Positions 16,927-25,746 are shown, counted from the first letter of the stretch. The stretch: DNA of 64,000 nucleotides from an uncultured Pseudomonadota bacterium (GCA_937885575.1 CALABO010000015.1:16934-80933), one strand, 5' to 3'. The notes: generated from the letters alone by a model not told the origin. Program-made: numbers and translations.

Positions 16927-17421
16927 ATGAACTCTGAAAAAATTACATTAAAACGCGGGGAGTCCAAATTTCCTTTTGTTAATGTTGAATCCATAGATGA
17001 TGTTACAAGATATGTATCAAACCAAACATTTTATAAAGCAGAATCGCGGCTTATGGATTGGGACAAAAACTATTTTACCATACAATTGCAAAAACAAAAC
17101 GATTCATTTTATTTTTATGTTATGGATAAATTAGTGTATGCCGAGGATATAAAAAAATACTTATGCGATAATTACGGCGAAACCTTTGAATTGTATGGTA
17201 TATCCAAAAATATGCCCATTGCTTTTGGCGGATGGACAAAGGAAACATATCAACCGCTTTCTAGACCCGAACCGGTTATTTCCAAAAAGTATATGTATAA
17301 TTATATTCGGCCCAACTATATTGTTGTTGATAGAAATCTAAAACAACTGCATCCGTTGGATGAAAACCTTGGAAAAATTCCGCTTGGGCTAATCGAATTT
17401 TTTAATAAAAACGAAAGATAA
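16927..17421 (+). CDS. Unknown protein, tandem paralogue B
   Basis: A 164-residue paralogue of the preceding product, sharing the K(L)xYAxDxxxYL motif at about residues 68-80 and the C-terminal IVVDxNLxQ...PxGLxEFFNK block. No family is recognised and there is no cysteine cluster, TM segment or signal peptide. It is contiguous with the gene before it (TAA then ATG) and with queH after it, suggesting a single transcript. The C-terminal block may be a small structural domain, as it is the best-conserved part of both. Confidence 0.75.
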   Translation: MNSEKITLKRGESKFPFVNVESIDDVTRYVSNQTFYKAESRLMDWDKNYFTIQLQKQNDSFYFYVMDKLVYAEDIKKYLCDNYGETFELYGISKNMPIAFGGWTKETYQPLSRPEPVISKKYMYNYIRPNYIVVDRNLKQLHPLDENLGKIPLGLIEFFNKNER

Positions 17422-18003
17422 ATGGACAAAATAAAACTTGTTTTAATGTCGTGTTGTGCGCCGTGCAGCGCGGGCGCAATAAAACAACTGCTATGCGGCG
17501 AAATCCCACGCATAGACGATTTTATCGTCCTGTTTTTCAACCCAAATATTTGGCCAAAATCCGAATACGTGCGCCGCATGCAGGAACAAGTAAAATATTG
17601 CGAACGCCTGGGCGTGAAATATAAAATCTGTGAATACGACCACGATGCGTGGCGTGCGGCGGTGCACGGGTTGGAAAATGAACCCGAACGCGGCGCGCGG
17701 TGCAGTGTTTGCTTTGCGTATCGTTTTGAGTACGCGAAAAAATTTGCGCGTGAAAATGGGTACGATGCGGTGGCAAGTGTATTCGGCGTGTCGCGCCACA
17801 AAGACCAAGCACAGGTTGACACCGCCGCAGAATCAACACTGGACGAGATTACATATTTACCGATTAAATGGGATGAAAGTTTGCGTCAGCAAATAAACCG
17901 CGAATCTGATTTTTACCGTCAAAATTATTGCGGTTGCGAATTTAGTATGAGAGTGGTTAGTCCGTCTCCGCAAAGCGGAGACGAGACAAGTGTTAGTGGC
18001 TAG
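17422..18003 (+). CDS. queH: Epoxyqueuosine reductase QueH
   Basis: QueH converts epoxyqueuosine to queuosine at tRNA position 34, an alternative to QueG. The 193-residue protein has the defining N-terminal double cysteine (CCAPCS at residues 11-16), a central ERGARCSVCFAYR, and a C-terminal YCGCEFS cysteine pair expected to help bind iron. The last 16 or so residues (RVVSPSPQSGDETSVSG) do not belong to the family: they are translated from the repeat island that begins at about 17949, so the ancestral stop was probably lost when the repeat arrived. Confidence 0.93.
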   Translation: MDKIKLVLMSCCAPCSAGAIKQLLCGEIPRIDDFIVLFFNPNIWPKSEYVRRMQEQVKYCERLGVKYKICEYDHDAWRAAVHGLENEPERGARCSVCFAYRFEYAKKFARENGYDAVASVFGVSRHKDQAQVDTAAESTLDEITYLPIKWDESLRQQINRESDFYRQNYCGCEFSMRVVSPSPQSGDETSVSG

Positions 18004-18073
18004 TGTTGGTGGAACGACACCCCGCCCGTCGGTGCACAGCACCGCCGTGGCACCCCTCTAGCCAGAGGGGAAT
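17949..18073 (+). repeat. Repeat island: TTAGTG units, hairpin and family B copy 2
   Basis: GAGTGGTTAGT, a hairpin CGTCTCCGC-AAA-GCGGAGACG (17963-17983), AGTGTTAGTGGCTAGTG, then a family B element from CACCCCG (18018) to GAGGGGAAT (18073) with an extra inner hairpin GGTGC-ACA-GCACC. The first 55 bases overlap the queH tail. The fabD ribosome-binding site lies further down at 18131. Confidence 0.82.
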
Positions 18074-18145
18074 TTGCACTTGCCACTTATTCATTTGCAT
18101 ACATAAATTTCCCTGTTATAATCAAAGAAAAAAGGAGTGACGATT

Positions 18146-19021
18146 ATGTCATCGATACTTGTTTTTCCGGGGCAGGGTTCCCAGGCCGTTGGTATGGGAC
18201 GCGAACTGTATGAAACAAATGCCGCCGCGCGCGCGGTCTTTGACGAGGTTGACGATGCGTTAAATCAAAAACTGTCGGATATTATATTCAATGGCCCGAT
18301 GGAAGATTTAACTTTGACGGCAAATGTGCAGCCGGCGATTATGGCGGTATCCATTGCGATGTTGCGTGCGGCGAATGTTCCACTCACGCAATATGTTGCG
18401 GGGCATTCACTCGGTGAATACACGGCGCTTTGTGCGGCGAGGGCTTTGTCTTTGGCCGATACGGCGCGGCTTTTGCGGTTGCGCGGTGAATCTATGCAGC
18501 GGGCGGTGCCGGTGGGACAGGGCCTTACCGCCGTAATTTTGGGTTTGGATATTGATACGGTGCGTGAAATTTGCACAAAGAACGACTGTGATTTGGCAAA
18601 CGATAATTCCCCAGGCCAAGTTGTAATTTCGGGTAGCAAAGAAATCGTTGAAAAAACACTGGAAGACGCGCGGGCCGCGGGCGCAAAACGCGCGATGCCA
18701 CTTGCGCTGTCGGTGCCGGTGCATTGCCGAATTCAAGAACCGGCCGCCGAAGAGATGCGCGCAGCGTTGGCAAATACCGAAATAAAGACACCCGTCGCGC
18801 CGATTATTTCAAATAAAACATGCACACCTATTAGCGATCCGGACGAAATTCGTGCGGCGTTGGTGTATCAAATGACACATGGCGTGCGTTGGCGCGAAAG
18901 TGTTTTGGCCATGCATGATTTGGGCATAACCGAAACGATAGAGGTTGGACCTGGTGCGGTTTTGACAGGGCTAACCAAAAGAATCTGTGCCGACATGGAA
19001 GGCAAAAAGTTAGAGGTGTAA
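18146..19021 (+). CDS. fabD: Malonyl-CoA:ACP transacylase
   Basis: FabD moves malonyl from CoA to acyl carrier protein to start fatty acid elongation. The 291-residue protein shows FPGQGSQAVGMG at the N-terminus and the active-site serine in GHSLGEY (Ser88). The ANVQPAIM loop and the catalytic-histidine region VPVHC follow. AAAGGAG (18131-18137) lies 8 bases before the ATG at 18146, which decides against a GTG at 18137. It is followed after two bases by fabG. Confidence 0.96.
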   Translation: MSSILVFPGQGSQAVGMGRELYETNAAARAVFDEVDDALNQKLSDIIFNGPMEDLTLTANVQPAIMAVSIAMLRAANVPLTQYVAGHSLGEYTALCAARALSLADTARLLRLRGESMQRAVPVGQGLTAVILGLDIDTVREICTKNDCDLANDNSPGQVVISGSKEIVEKTLEDARAAGAKRAMPLALSVPVHCRIQEPAAEEMRAALANTEIKTPVAPIISNKTCTPISDPDEIRAALVYQMTHGVRWRESVLAMHDLGITETIEVGPGAVLTGLTKRICADMEGKKLEV

Positions 19022-19023
19022 AT

Positions 19024-19752
19024 ATGTTCGAACTAAAAGACAAGGTTGTTTTAATAACTGGCGCGACCGGCGGAATCGGCGGCGCAATTGCAAAAAAGAT
19101 GAAGCAGGCGGGCGCGAAAGTGGTCGTTTCAGGGCGTAATATCGCAAAACTGGATTCGGAATTTGATGATTCTTATGTAAAGATTCCGGCGGATTTGGCG
19201 GACGAAGGCGCAGCGGTCGAATTGGTTATGGACGCGATTGAAAAATGCGGCCGATTGGATGTTTTAATCAATAATGCCGGAATTACCGCGGATACATTGC
19301 TTATGCGCATGACGGATGAACAGTTTGATAATGTGATAAATACTAACCTGCGTTCTTGCTTTGAAATGTGTCGCGCGGCGATTATGCCGATGATGAAGCA
19401 GCGGTTTGGTCGAATTATAAATATGGCGTCGATTATCGGTGTGATTGGTGGCGCGGGCCAGGCGAACTATGCCGCAAGTAAAGGCGGTATGATTGCGATG
19501 ACAAAATCCATCGCGGCGGAGGTTGCATCGCGCGGTATCACCGCAAATGCGATTGCGCCGGGCTTTATTAAAACGCCGATGACGGATGTTTTATCCGAAG
19601 AATTAAAGAAAAATTATTTGGCGCAAATTCCCGCGGGACGCTTTGGCGAACCAGACGATATTGCGAATGCGTGTGTATTCTTGGCAAGTGACGAAGCGTC
19701 ATATATCAATGGCCAAGTGTTACACATAAATGGTGGATTGGGTCGGTTTTAA
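19024..19752 (+). CDS. fabG: 3-oxoacyl-ACP reductase FabG
   Basis: A 242-residue short-chain dehydrogenase that reduces beta-ketoacyl-ACP with NADPH. The cofactor loop is TGATGGIGG (about 13-21), NNAG follows at about 84-87, and the catalytic triad region shows MASIIG...YAASKGG. The C-terminal INGQVLHINGG is typical of FabG. acpP and fabF, which often follow, are absent; instead mnmG starts on the last base of its stop codon (TAATG). Confidence 0.95.
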   Translation: MFELKDKVVLITGATGGIGGAIAKKMKQAGAKVVVSGRNIAKLDSEFDDSYVKIPADLADEGAAVELVMDAIEKCGRLDVLINNAGITADTLLMRMTDEQFDNVINTNLRSCFEMCRAAIMPMMKQRFGRIINMASIIGVIGGAGQANYAASKGGMIAMTKSIAAEVASRGITANAIAPGFIKTPMTDVLSEELKKNYLAQIPAGRFGEPDDIANACVFLASDEASYINGQVLHINGGLGRF

Positions 19753-21392
19753 TGAAAACCTTTGATGTCATTGTTATTGGTGGTGGACATGCGGGGGTCG
19801 AGGCCGCGGCGGCCGCGGCGCGGCGCGGCGCAAAAACATTGCTGATTACAATGCGCGAATCTGATTTGGGCGCAATGTCTTGCAATCCGTCGATTGGGGG
19901 CCCCGGGAAATCACAAATGGTTGCGGAAATGGACGCTTTTTCCGGCGTTATGCCGCGCGCCGCGGATATGGCGGGCATACATTTTCGAACACTTAACGCG
20001 TCGCATGGCCCGGCAACCCAGGCATTGCGCGCGCAAATTGACCGCGAACTTTATCACAATGCGGTTGTTGAGATTTTGCGTGAATATAAAAATCTGACTG
20101 TTTTATTTGAAAAGGTACAATCGGTTGATTTGGAAAAGAAAATTATAAATGGTCGCTATACGGCGAAATCCGTCGTATTCACAACCGGGACTTTTTTGCG
20201 TGGGATTGTCACAATGGGCGGCGAAAAAATTCCGTCTGGACGGATTATGGACAATGGCGAACACCAATCGCCCGATACGGTGATTTCCGGCGTATTGCGC
20301 GATTTTGGGTTTGATATAATTCGACTAAAAACCGGAACACCGGCGCGAATTTATCGCGACTCTATTGACTTTTCGGTGTGCGAAGAACAATTGCCCGACA
20401 CGCCGCACGATTGGTTTTCAGATGGTTGCGATGTGGATAATAATGTGGCGGTTTGCTATATCACACATACCACAGGCGAAACACATGAAATCATTCGGCA
20501 AAACATAAAAAATGCGCCGATGTATAACGGCGACATAACCGGCATTGGGCCGCGCTATTGCCCGTCGATAGAAGATAAAGTTATGCGGTTTCCGGAACAC
20601 ACTTCGCACCATGTGTTTTTGGAACCCGAAGGATTGCACAGTGATTTGATTTATCCGAACGGTATTTCAACAAGTTTCGGTGCCGAAATCCAAGACAAAT
20701 GGATTCGCACTATTCCAGGATTAGAAAACGCGCGGTTTGCGCGATATGGGTATGCAATTGAATATGATGCGATTGATGCGCGCAAATTGGACAAACATTT
20801 AATGTCGCGCGATACGCCGGGGTTATTTTTCGCCGGGCAAATCAATGGAACATCCGGATACGAAGAGGCCGCCGCCCAGGGTTTGGTTGCGGGTGCAAAT
20901 GCCGCCGCGTTTGCGCTTGGCGCGCCGACATTGGACATCGACCGAACGAATTCTATGATTGGTGTCATGATTGACGACATAACGACACTTGGTGTTGACG
21001 AGCCATATCGTATGTTCACATCGCGGTCGGAATATCGATTGAACCTGCGCGCCGATAACGCGATTGCGCGACTTGGGCAAATTGGTGTTGATTTGGGGCT
21101 TATCGATTTGCCGGCTTTTTTGAACAAAATGAATAAAAAAGCCGGGAAAATTTCCGAAAATGATAAATTCTATGCCGGGTATATTATGCGAAACAATCGG
21201 GAAATTGAATCTTATCGGCGCGACAAGGAAATAAAAATTCCGGCCGATTTTGACTATGATAATATGCCGGGGCTAACACACGAACTTTGCGAAAAGTTGA
21301 AACGCGTCCGCCCGGCAAATATTGCAGAATTGCAAAAAATCCCCGGCATGACCCCGGCGGGAATTATGGTGGTTCTCCGTAAACTAAAATAA
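19752..21392 (+). CDS. mnmG: tRNA uridine-5-carboxymethylaminomethyl modification enzyme MnmG
   Basis: MnmG with MnmE installs cmnm5 at U34 of certain tRNAs. The 546-residue FAD protein has the dinucleotide-binding IGGGHAGVEAA at residues 10-20, and the conserved MSCNPSIGGPGKS block. FFAGQINGTSGYEEAAAQG and the C-terminal GidA-associated helical domain (LTHELCEKLKRVRP, ending GIMVVLRKLK) follow. It is shorter than the usual 620 or so residues, with a reduced middle and C-terminal domain. Translation is likely coupled to fabG. It overlaps the convergent nth by nine bases. Confidence 0.95.
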   Translation: MKTFDVIVIGGGHAGVEAAAAAARRGAKTLLITMRESDLGAMSCNPSIGGPGKSQMVAEMDAFSGVMPRAADMAGIHFRTLNASHGPATQALRAQIDRELYHNAVVEILREYKNLTVLFEKVQSVDLEKKIINGRYTAKSVVFTTGTFLRGIVTMGGEKIPSGRIMDNGEHQSPDTVISGVLRDFGFDIIRLKTGTPARIYRDSIDFSVCEEQLPDTPHDWFSDGCDVDNNVAVCYITHTTGETHEIIRQNIKNAPMYNGDITGIGPRYCPSIEDKVMRFPEHTSHHVFLEPEGLHSDLIYPNGISTSFGAEIQDKWIRTIPGLENARFARYGYAIEYDAIDARKLDKHLMSRDTPGLFFAGQINGTSGYEEAAAQGLVAGANAAAFALGAPTLDIDRTNSMIGVMIDDITTLGVDEPYRMFTSRSEYRLNLRADNAIARLGQIGVDLGLIDLPAFLNKMNKKAGKISENDKFYAGYIMRNNREIESYRRDKEIKIPADFDYDNMPGLTHELCEKLKRVRPANIAELQKIPGMTPAGIMVVLRKLK

Positions 21393-22103
21393 TTTACAAT
21401 CGCAAATTTTTGCAAGCGGGCATGTGGCGCATTTGGGGCGCAGGGCGGTGCATGTGTATCGACCAAACAGCACCATTACATGATTTGTTATTGCGTGGTA
21501 TTTCTTCGGAATTTTTTTTAGTAATTCCACCTCTACCTTTTCGGGGGTGTTTGCGGAATCCGAAACCCAACCATAACGGTGGCTTAGGCGGAACACGTGC
21601 GTATCAACCCCGATATTTGGCGCGTTCCACAAAACATTTGTGATAACGTTTGCGGTCTTTTGCCCGATGCCCGGCAATTTTACAAGTTCCGCGCGTTCGT
21701 GATATTTTTGCGGAAATTTCCAATCGCCACTACCCCACCGCGTCCCGCGGTCCCCCCCTTCGCAACTACCCCGCCGGGTGTTACCCGGCACCCCTTCACA
21801 AGTGAAGGGGAACTTTTGCAGTTGTTCAGATAGCGCGATGATATTTTTTGCTTTGTTGTTAAAAAAAGAAATTACACGAATATGTTCCTTTAATCCATCG
21901 ATTCCAAGTTCCAACATTTTTTGCGGGGTCGGCGCAACGCGGAATAGGGCGGGTGTGACCTCGTTCACCTTTTTATCGGTTGCCTGGGCCGACAAAATCA
22001 CCGCAACCGCAAATGTGAATTCGTTTACCGAATACAATTCCGAACGAATTTCCATATTCAGATTTTTCGGAACAATTTCGAAAAAATCGCGCGGTGTTAT
22101 CAT
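21384..22103 (-). CDS. nth: Endonuclease III with an in-frame repeat insertion
   Basis: Nth removes oxidised pyrimidines and nicks the abasic site. The 239-residue protein shows LSAQATDKKVNEVT, the helix-hairpin-helix LPGIGQKTANV with its catalytic lysine, VDTHVFRLSHR with the catalytic aspartate, and a C-terminal 4Fe-4S cluster motif C-x6-C-x2-C-x5-C. Between SEQLQ and FPQKYHERAELV, just before the HhH motif, are about 32 extra Gly/Arg/Thr-rich residues (for example GNTRRGSCEGGDRG) encoded by a family B repeat (21721-21815). The frame is kept and no catalytic residue is touched, so the enzyme may still work. The start MITPRDFF follows the upstream gene by one base. Confidence 0.92.
   Translation of the reverse strand: MITPRDFFEIVPKNLNMEIRSELYSVNEFTFAVAVILSAQATDKKVNEVTPALFRVAPTPQKMLELGIDGLKEHIRVISFFNNKAKNIIALSEQLQKFPFTCEGVPGNTRRGSCEGGDRGTRWGSGDWKFPQKYHERAELVKLPGIGQKTANVITNVLWNAPNIGVDTHVFRLSHRYGWVSDSANTPEKVEVELLKKIPKKYHAITNHVMVLFGRYTCTALRPKCATCPLAKICDCKLF
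21721..21815. repeat. Family B repeat copy 3, inserted inside nth
   Basis: Three hairpins in a row: ACCGCG-TCC-CGCGGT (21737-21751), GCCGGGT-GTT-ACCCGGC (21773-21789) and CCCCTTCAC-AA-GTGAAGGGG (21791-21810), ending in AACTT. The right-hand part has the same CACCCCT...GGGGAACT design as the four intergenic copies. Its length of about 96 bases keeps the nth frame open. Confidence 0.85.
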
Positions 22104-22104
22104 T

Positions 22105-22557
22105 TTATTCGGCGCAAATTTCCGTACATTTTTTATTACAATTTGTTTCGGCCATATCCGGTGCAGACGAATATTCATACACCATCTTTTTTTCGAATCT
22201 TTCGCCGCCAGTTTCGCACACGCATGTTATTTCATTTGTAGCATGGTAACGATCAACCGATTGTCCATCGTCCAAATCGCGCGCCCAAATCTTTGATTTG
22301 AAACGCGAAGAACATCCGGTAAAATTGCCGTGTGCGATTTCATCGTTTTTTTCTTCGGTCACATTGTCATCGGATGGGACATCGATAAAGAAATCTTCCG
22401 AATTCACCCGTTCATTTGATTCGTCTGATTCGGAAAATTCCACCGGTTCGACATCATAAGAAATTTCTATGTCAACCGGCATACGAAAACACAACCACAT
22501 TGCACACAGAAATGTTATAACAACACAACCATAAAACAAAAATTTATTTTCTTTCAT
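22105..22557 (-). CDS. Hypothetical single-span membrane protein
   Basis: A 150-residue protein with one N-terminal TM segment (FLFYGCVVITFLCAMWLCF, about residues 6-24). A long acidic stretch (about 30-75) follows, then a C-terminal domain with six cysteines (CSS, CVC, C..C.E.C), which in the periplasm could form disulfides. I know no family. It sits between ileS and nth, 3 and 1 bases from each, so it is probably in the ileS transcript. Confidence 0.7.
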   Translation of the reverse strand: MKENKFLFYGCVVITFLCAMWLCFRMPVDIEISYDVEPVEFSESDESNERVNSEDFFIDVPSDDNVTEEKNDEIAHGNFTGCSSRFKSKIWARDLDDGQSVDRYHATNEITCVCETGGERFEKKMVYEYSSAPDMAETNCNKKCTEICAE

Positions 22558-22560
22558 TTT

Positions 22561-25500
22561 TTACACCTTTTGTATAGAGATTCCAAAATTATACCCTTCG
22601 ATTTCCGTAAAGTGTTCGGCCGAACCCGGCGACATTTCACGTATTAACGCGTCCGACATTATGCGCTTTTTATGTTGTTCCAACGCGCCAGACAGCGCCA
22701 AATCCGCCGTATACGTAAGATTGATTCGGTCGGAAACATCCAAACCCAACGCTTTGCGCGTATCTTGGATAAAGCGCAACGCATCGTTCGCCAAACCTTC
22801 GGCGATAAGTTCGGAATTTAATTCGGTATCCAAAATGACAACCGCGGTATTATCCGGCAACGGCATACCCGTCACACCATTGCGGATATTCAGACGGTTT
22901 TCGAATTCATCCGCGTTCAGTGTATAATCGCCGACAACCAACTTATCGCCCGACAATTCGTAGTCACCTCGTTTAACGGCCGGTGCGATTTCGCGCAACG
23001 CACCGCCCAAACGCGCACCGATTTTCGGCGTGATTAAATATATGAAACTGTCCGCGACCTTTGCCGTGTTATCGACCCATTCAACAGATTTCACATTTAA
23101 TTCATCGCGAATGATATTCGTATATTCTGTCATAGGTGTGCCACCCGCAACCGTCAATTTGTTCAGTGGCAAACGATTACGCAATTTGTATTGTTCACGC
23201 AATTGCTTTCCAACAGACACGATTTCTTGGACACGGCGCATATCGTCGACGATTTTCATATCCACCGCGTTTGCTACCGGCCAATCGGTCAAATGCACCG
23301 ATTCCGCACCCGTTAAATTTTTATAGATGTATTCGGACACAAACGGTGCAAGCGGTGCCAAACACCGGCATACGGTACAAAGCACCGTATAGAGCGTATT
23401 AAACGCGGTTGTGTCTTCGTCCCAAAAACGCGTGCGCGAACGACGAATATACCAGTTGTTCAGGATATCCAGGAATCGCACAAATTCTTTGACCGCCGTG
23501 TCCGGTTTATATTCGTTTAGTGCATTGCCAACCGTATCAACCAAAACACTTGTTTCCGACAAAATATATTTATCCAAAACATTTCGTGCATTTGTCCCCG
23601 ATACATCGTGTGCCGTTATGTTTCCGGCATTCGCATACAATGTAAAGAAATGATACGCGTTCCAAAGCGGGGTTAAAATCGTCTTTATCGGTTCGGCGAA
23701 AACTTTGCCTTCTTTATCAACAGGCACGGGTTCGGCCTTCATAAAATTGCTGCCCAATATAAACAGACGAACCGCGTCCGCGCCGTATGTTTCAAGTTGT
23801 TCAAATTGTTCCACCGGACTTATAAAATTGCCAAGTGATTTCGAAAACTTTCTTTTGTTTTCATCGACAATCATACCGTTTGCCGAAACAACACGAAACG
23901 CCGGTTTATCAAACAATGCAACCGCCATTATCATCAAATGATAAAACCATCCACGTGTTTGGTCTTGACCTTCGATGATATAATCAGCCGGAAAAGTTTT
24001 TTCAAATGTATCCTTGTTTTCAAACGGATAGTGCAAGGCCGCAAACGGCATTGAACCCGATTCAAACCAACAATCTAAAACATCAGGTATGCGTTTCCAA
24101 CCGTCCTTGGTCAATGCGTCCAATGTCGGGCGGTGCAGGTCTTCGATTTTTACCCCAAAGAATTCTTCCAGTTCTGCGATTGAACCAAAGATTTTATATT
24201 CGCCGTTCCGTTCCCAAATCGGCAATGGCACACCCCAGAAACGGTTGCGTGAAATTCCCCACGGACGCGCGTTTTCAATCCACGAAAGGAATCGATTGCC
24301 CGCCGATGTCCATGTTGTATCGTTCTTTGTTATTTCAATCAAACGGTCGCGAATCTTTGGAACATCAACATACCATGCGTCCGTTGCACGATAGATAAGT
24401 TTTTCTTTGCTGCGCGGGCCAAATGGATAACTGTGTTTATGCTGGTCTTTTTTAACCAAGATTCCGTTCGAACGCAACCAATCGATAATCTTTGGATTCG
24501 CGACAAATATATTTTCACCCGCCCAATCCGCCACGGTTTTATCAAAGTTGCCATAATCATCAACATTTAATATAACCGGGAATTGTGGGTCAATCGCCTT
24601 GGCCACGATATAGTCGTCTTCGCCATACGCCGGTGCGATATGCACGATACCGGTTCCGTCACTGTCCGAAACGTAATCGCCAGAAATCACCGTATACAGA
24701 CCATGACCGTCTTTTGCTAATTCAGTATAATATGGGAAAATCGGTTTATAGTGCAAACCAACCAATTCAGAACCCATCACCGTCCCAAGTTTTTCAGAAT
24801 TTGCAAAAATCTTTTCATACGCCGGCAAACGAGATTCCGCCAAGATATAAACATGGCCATCATCGTGTTTCATACGAACATATTTCATATTATTATTTAC
24901 CGCCAACGCCGAATTTGCAGGCAGTGTCCACGGCGTTGTTGTCCATGCAATCGCACGGTCGCCGTTTTCCAATTCAAACCATACGGTCACAGTATCATCA
25001 ACGATATCTTGGTATTCAGATGACGCTTCGGAATTAGAAAGCACCGTTCCCAATTTCCAATCGAACGGATTCACTTTGAAATCTTTATAGAGCAAACCTT
25101 TTTCATACAACGCCTTCATCGCCCAAATCACAGATTCCATAAAGTTTTTATCCATTGTGCGATAACCATATTCATCGCCACCGTCAACCCAACGGCCAAC
25201 GCGTTCAATAAAGCGCAACCATTCGTTTGAATATGTCATAACATCGGTGCGACACATATCACAAAATGCGGTGATTCCGTCGGTTGCGACAATATCTTTG
25301 GCGGTGCGTCCTTGCTTTTTTTCAACAGATGCCTCCGCCGGCAGGCCGTGGCAATCCCACCCCAGCGCACGTTCTACATATTTTCCGTTCATTGTTTGAA
25401 AGCGCGCAACCATATCTTTGACCGCGGAAACCCCAAGGTGCCCCCAGTGTGGTAAACCGTTCGCAAACGGTGGGCCGTCATAGAAAGTAAACGGATGTCC

Positions 25501-25614
25501 AAGTTTTGTTTTGTTCAAACTTTTATGGAAAGTATCGTCACTGCGCCAAAATTCCATCATTTCATGTTCTATGCGTGGAAAATCGGCCTTTGGTTCGGTC
25601 TTTGGATATGCCAT
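22561..25614 (-). CDS. ileS: Isoleucyl-tRNA synthetase (type 2, eukaryote-like)
   Basis: IleRS charges tRNA-Ile. At 1017 residues it is of the longer type-2 class also found in Rickettsia and some other alphaproteobacteria, often linked with mupirocin tolerance. The HIGH motif is HWGHL (about 57-61) after FYDGPPFANGLP, and the KMSKS motif is KFSKS at about residue 590. The editing domain has the TTPWTLPAN signature. GGAGT lies 6 bases before the ATG. Upstream (25643-25746) is a leader with four consecutive Ile codons and an intrinsic terminator, so expression is probably controlled by attenuation. Confidence 0.96.
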   Translation of the reverse strand: MAYPKTEPKADFPRIEHEMMEFWRSDDTFHKSLNKTKLGHPFTFYDGPPFANGLPHWGHLGVSAVKDMVARFQTMNGKYVERALGWDCHGLPAEASVEKKQGRTAKDIVATDGITAFCDMCRTDVMTYSNEWLRFIERVGRWVDGGDEYGYRTMDKNFMESVIWAMKALYEKGLLYKDFKVNPFDWKLGTVLSNSEASSEYQDIVDDTVTVWFELENGDRAIAWTTTPWTLPANSALAVNNNMKYVRMKHDDGHVYILAESRLPAYEKIFANSEKLGTVMGSELVGLHYKPIFPYYTELAKDGHGLYTVISGDYVSDSDGTGIVHIAPAYGEDDYIVAKAIDPQFPVILNVDDYGNFDKTVADWAGENIFVANPKIIDWLRSNGILVKKDQHKHSYPFGPRSKEKLIYRATDAWYVDVPKIRDRLIEITKNDTTWTSAGNRFLSWIENARPWGISRNRFWGVPLPIWERNGEYKIFGSIAELEEFFGVKIEDLHRPTLDALTKDGWKRIPDVLDCWFESGSMPFAALHYPFENKDTFEKTFPADYIIEGQDQTRGWFYHLMIMAVALFDKPAFRVVSANGMIVDENKRKFSKSLGNFISPVEQFEQLETYGADAVRLFILGSNFMKAEPVPVDKEGKVFAEPIKTILTPLWNAYHFFTLYANAGNITAHDVSGTNARNVLDKYILSETSVLVDTVGNALNEYKPDTAVKEFVRFLDILNNWYIRRSRTRFWDEDTTAFNTLYTVLCTVCRCLAPLAPFVSEYIYKNLTGAESVHLTDWPVANAVDMKIVDDMRRVQEIVSVGKQLREQYKLRNRLPLNKLTVAGGTPMTEYTNIIRDELNVKSVEWVDNTAKVADSFIYLITPKIGARLGGALREIAPAVKRGDYELSGDKLVVGDYTLNADEFENRLNIRNGVTGMPLPDNTAVVILDTELNSELIAEGLANDALRFIQDTRKALGLDVSDRINLTYTADLALSGALEQHKKRIMSDALIREMSPGSAEHFTEIEGYNFGISIQKV

Positions 25615-25642
25615 TTTTTTACTCCATTATCGCAATTACTAT

Positions 25643-25687
25643 AAAAAACGGGCGCACCTGCGCCCGGGCCATCGCCAAAGCGCAAGG
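25643..25687 (-). terminator. ileS attenuator: terminator with competing antiterminator
   Basis: On the minus strand CGGGCGC-AGGT-GCGCCCG (25666-25649) is followed by six T residues (25648-25643), a strong intrinsic terminator 29 bases before ileS. CCTTGCGC (25687-25680) can instead pair with GCGCAGG (25663-25657), the 5' arm of the terminator. The two folds exclude each other. Confidence 0.75.
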
Positions 25688-25692
25688 CCTGT

Positions 25693-25728
25693 TTATCTTA
25701 TAATAATAATTGTTTTTGTTTTCATCAT
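25693..25728 (-). CDS. ileS leader peptide MMKTKTIIIIR
   Basis: Reading down from 25728: ATG ATG AAA ACA AAA ACA ATT ATT ATT ATA AGA TAA. Four of eleven codons are consecutive isoleucine codons, in the leader of the isoleucyl-tRNA synthetase gene. A ribosome stalled on them leaves the antiterminator arm at 25687-25680 free; one reaching the stop codon covers it, so the terminator forms. There is no SD, but the -10 box TATAAT at 25746-25741 predicts a transcript starting about 6 bases before the first ATG, that is nearly leaderless translation as known for alphaproteobacterial trpL. Function is inferred from this logic. Confidence 0.65.
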   Translation of the reverse strand: MMKTKTIIIIR

Positions 25729-25740
25729 GCGCAGTAGTTT

Positions 25741-25746
25741 ATTATA
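25741..25746 (-). promoter_or_regulatory. -10 box of ileS leader transcript
   Basis: Perfect TATAAT on the minus strand, 12 bases before the leader ATG. No good -35 box at 16-18 bases (AATACT at 17). Confidence 0.55.
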
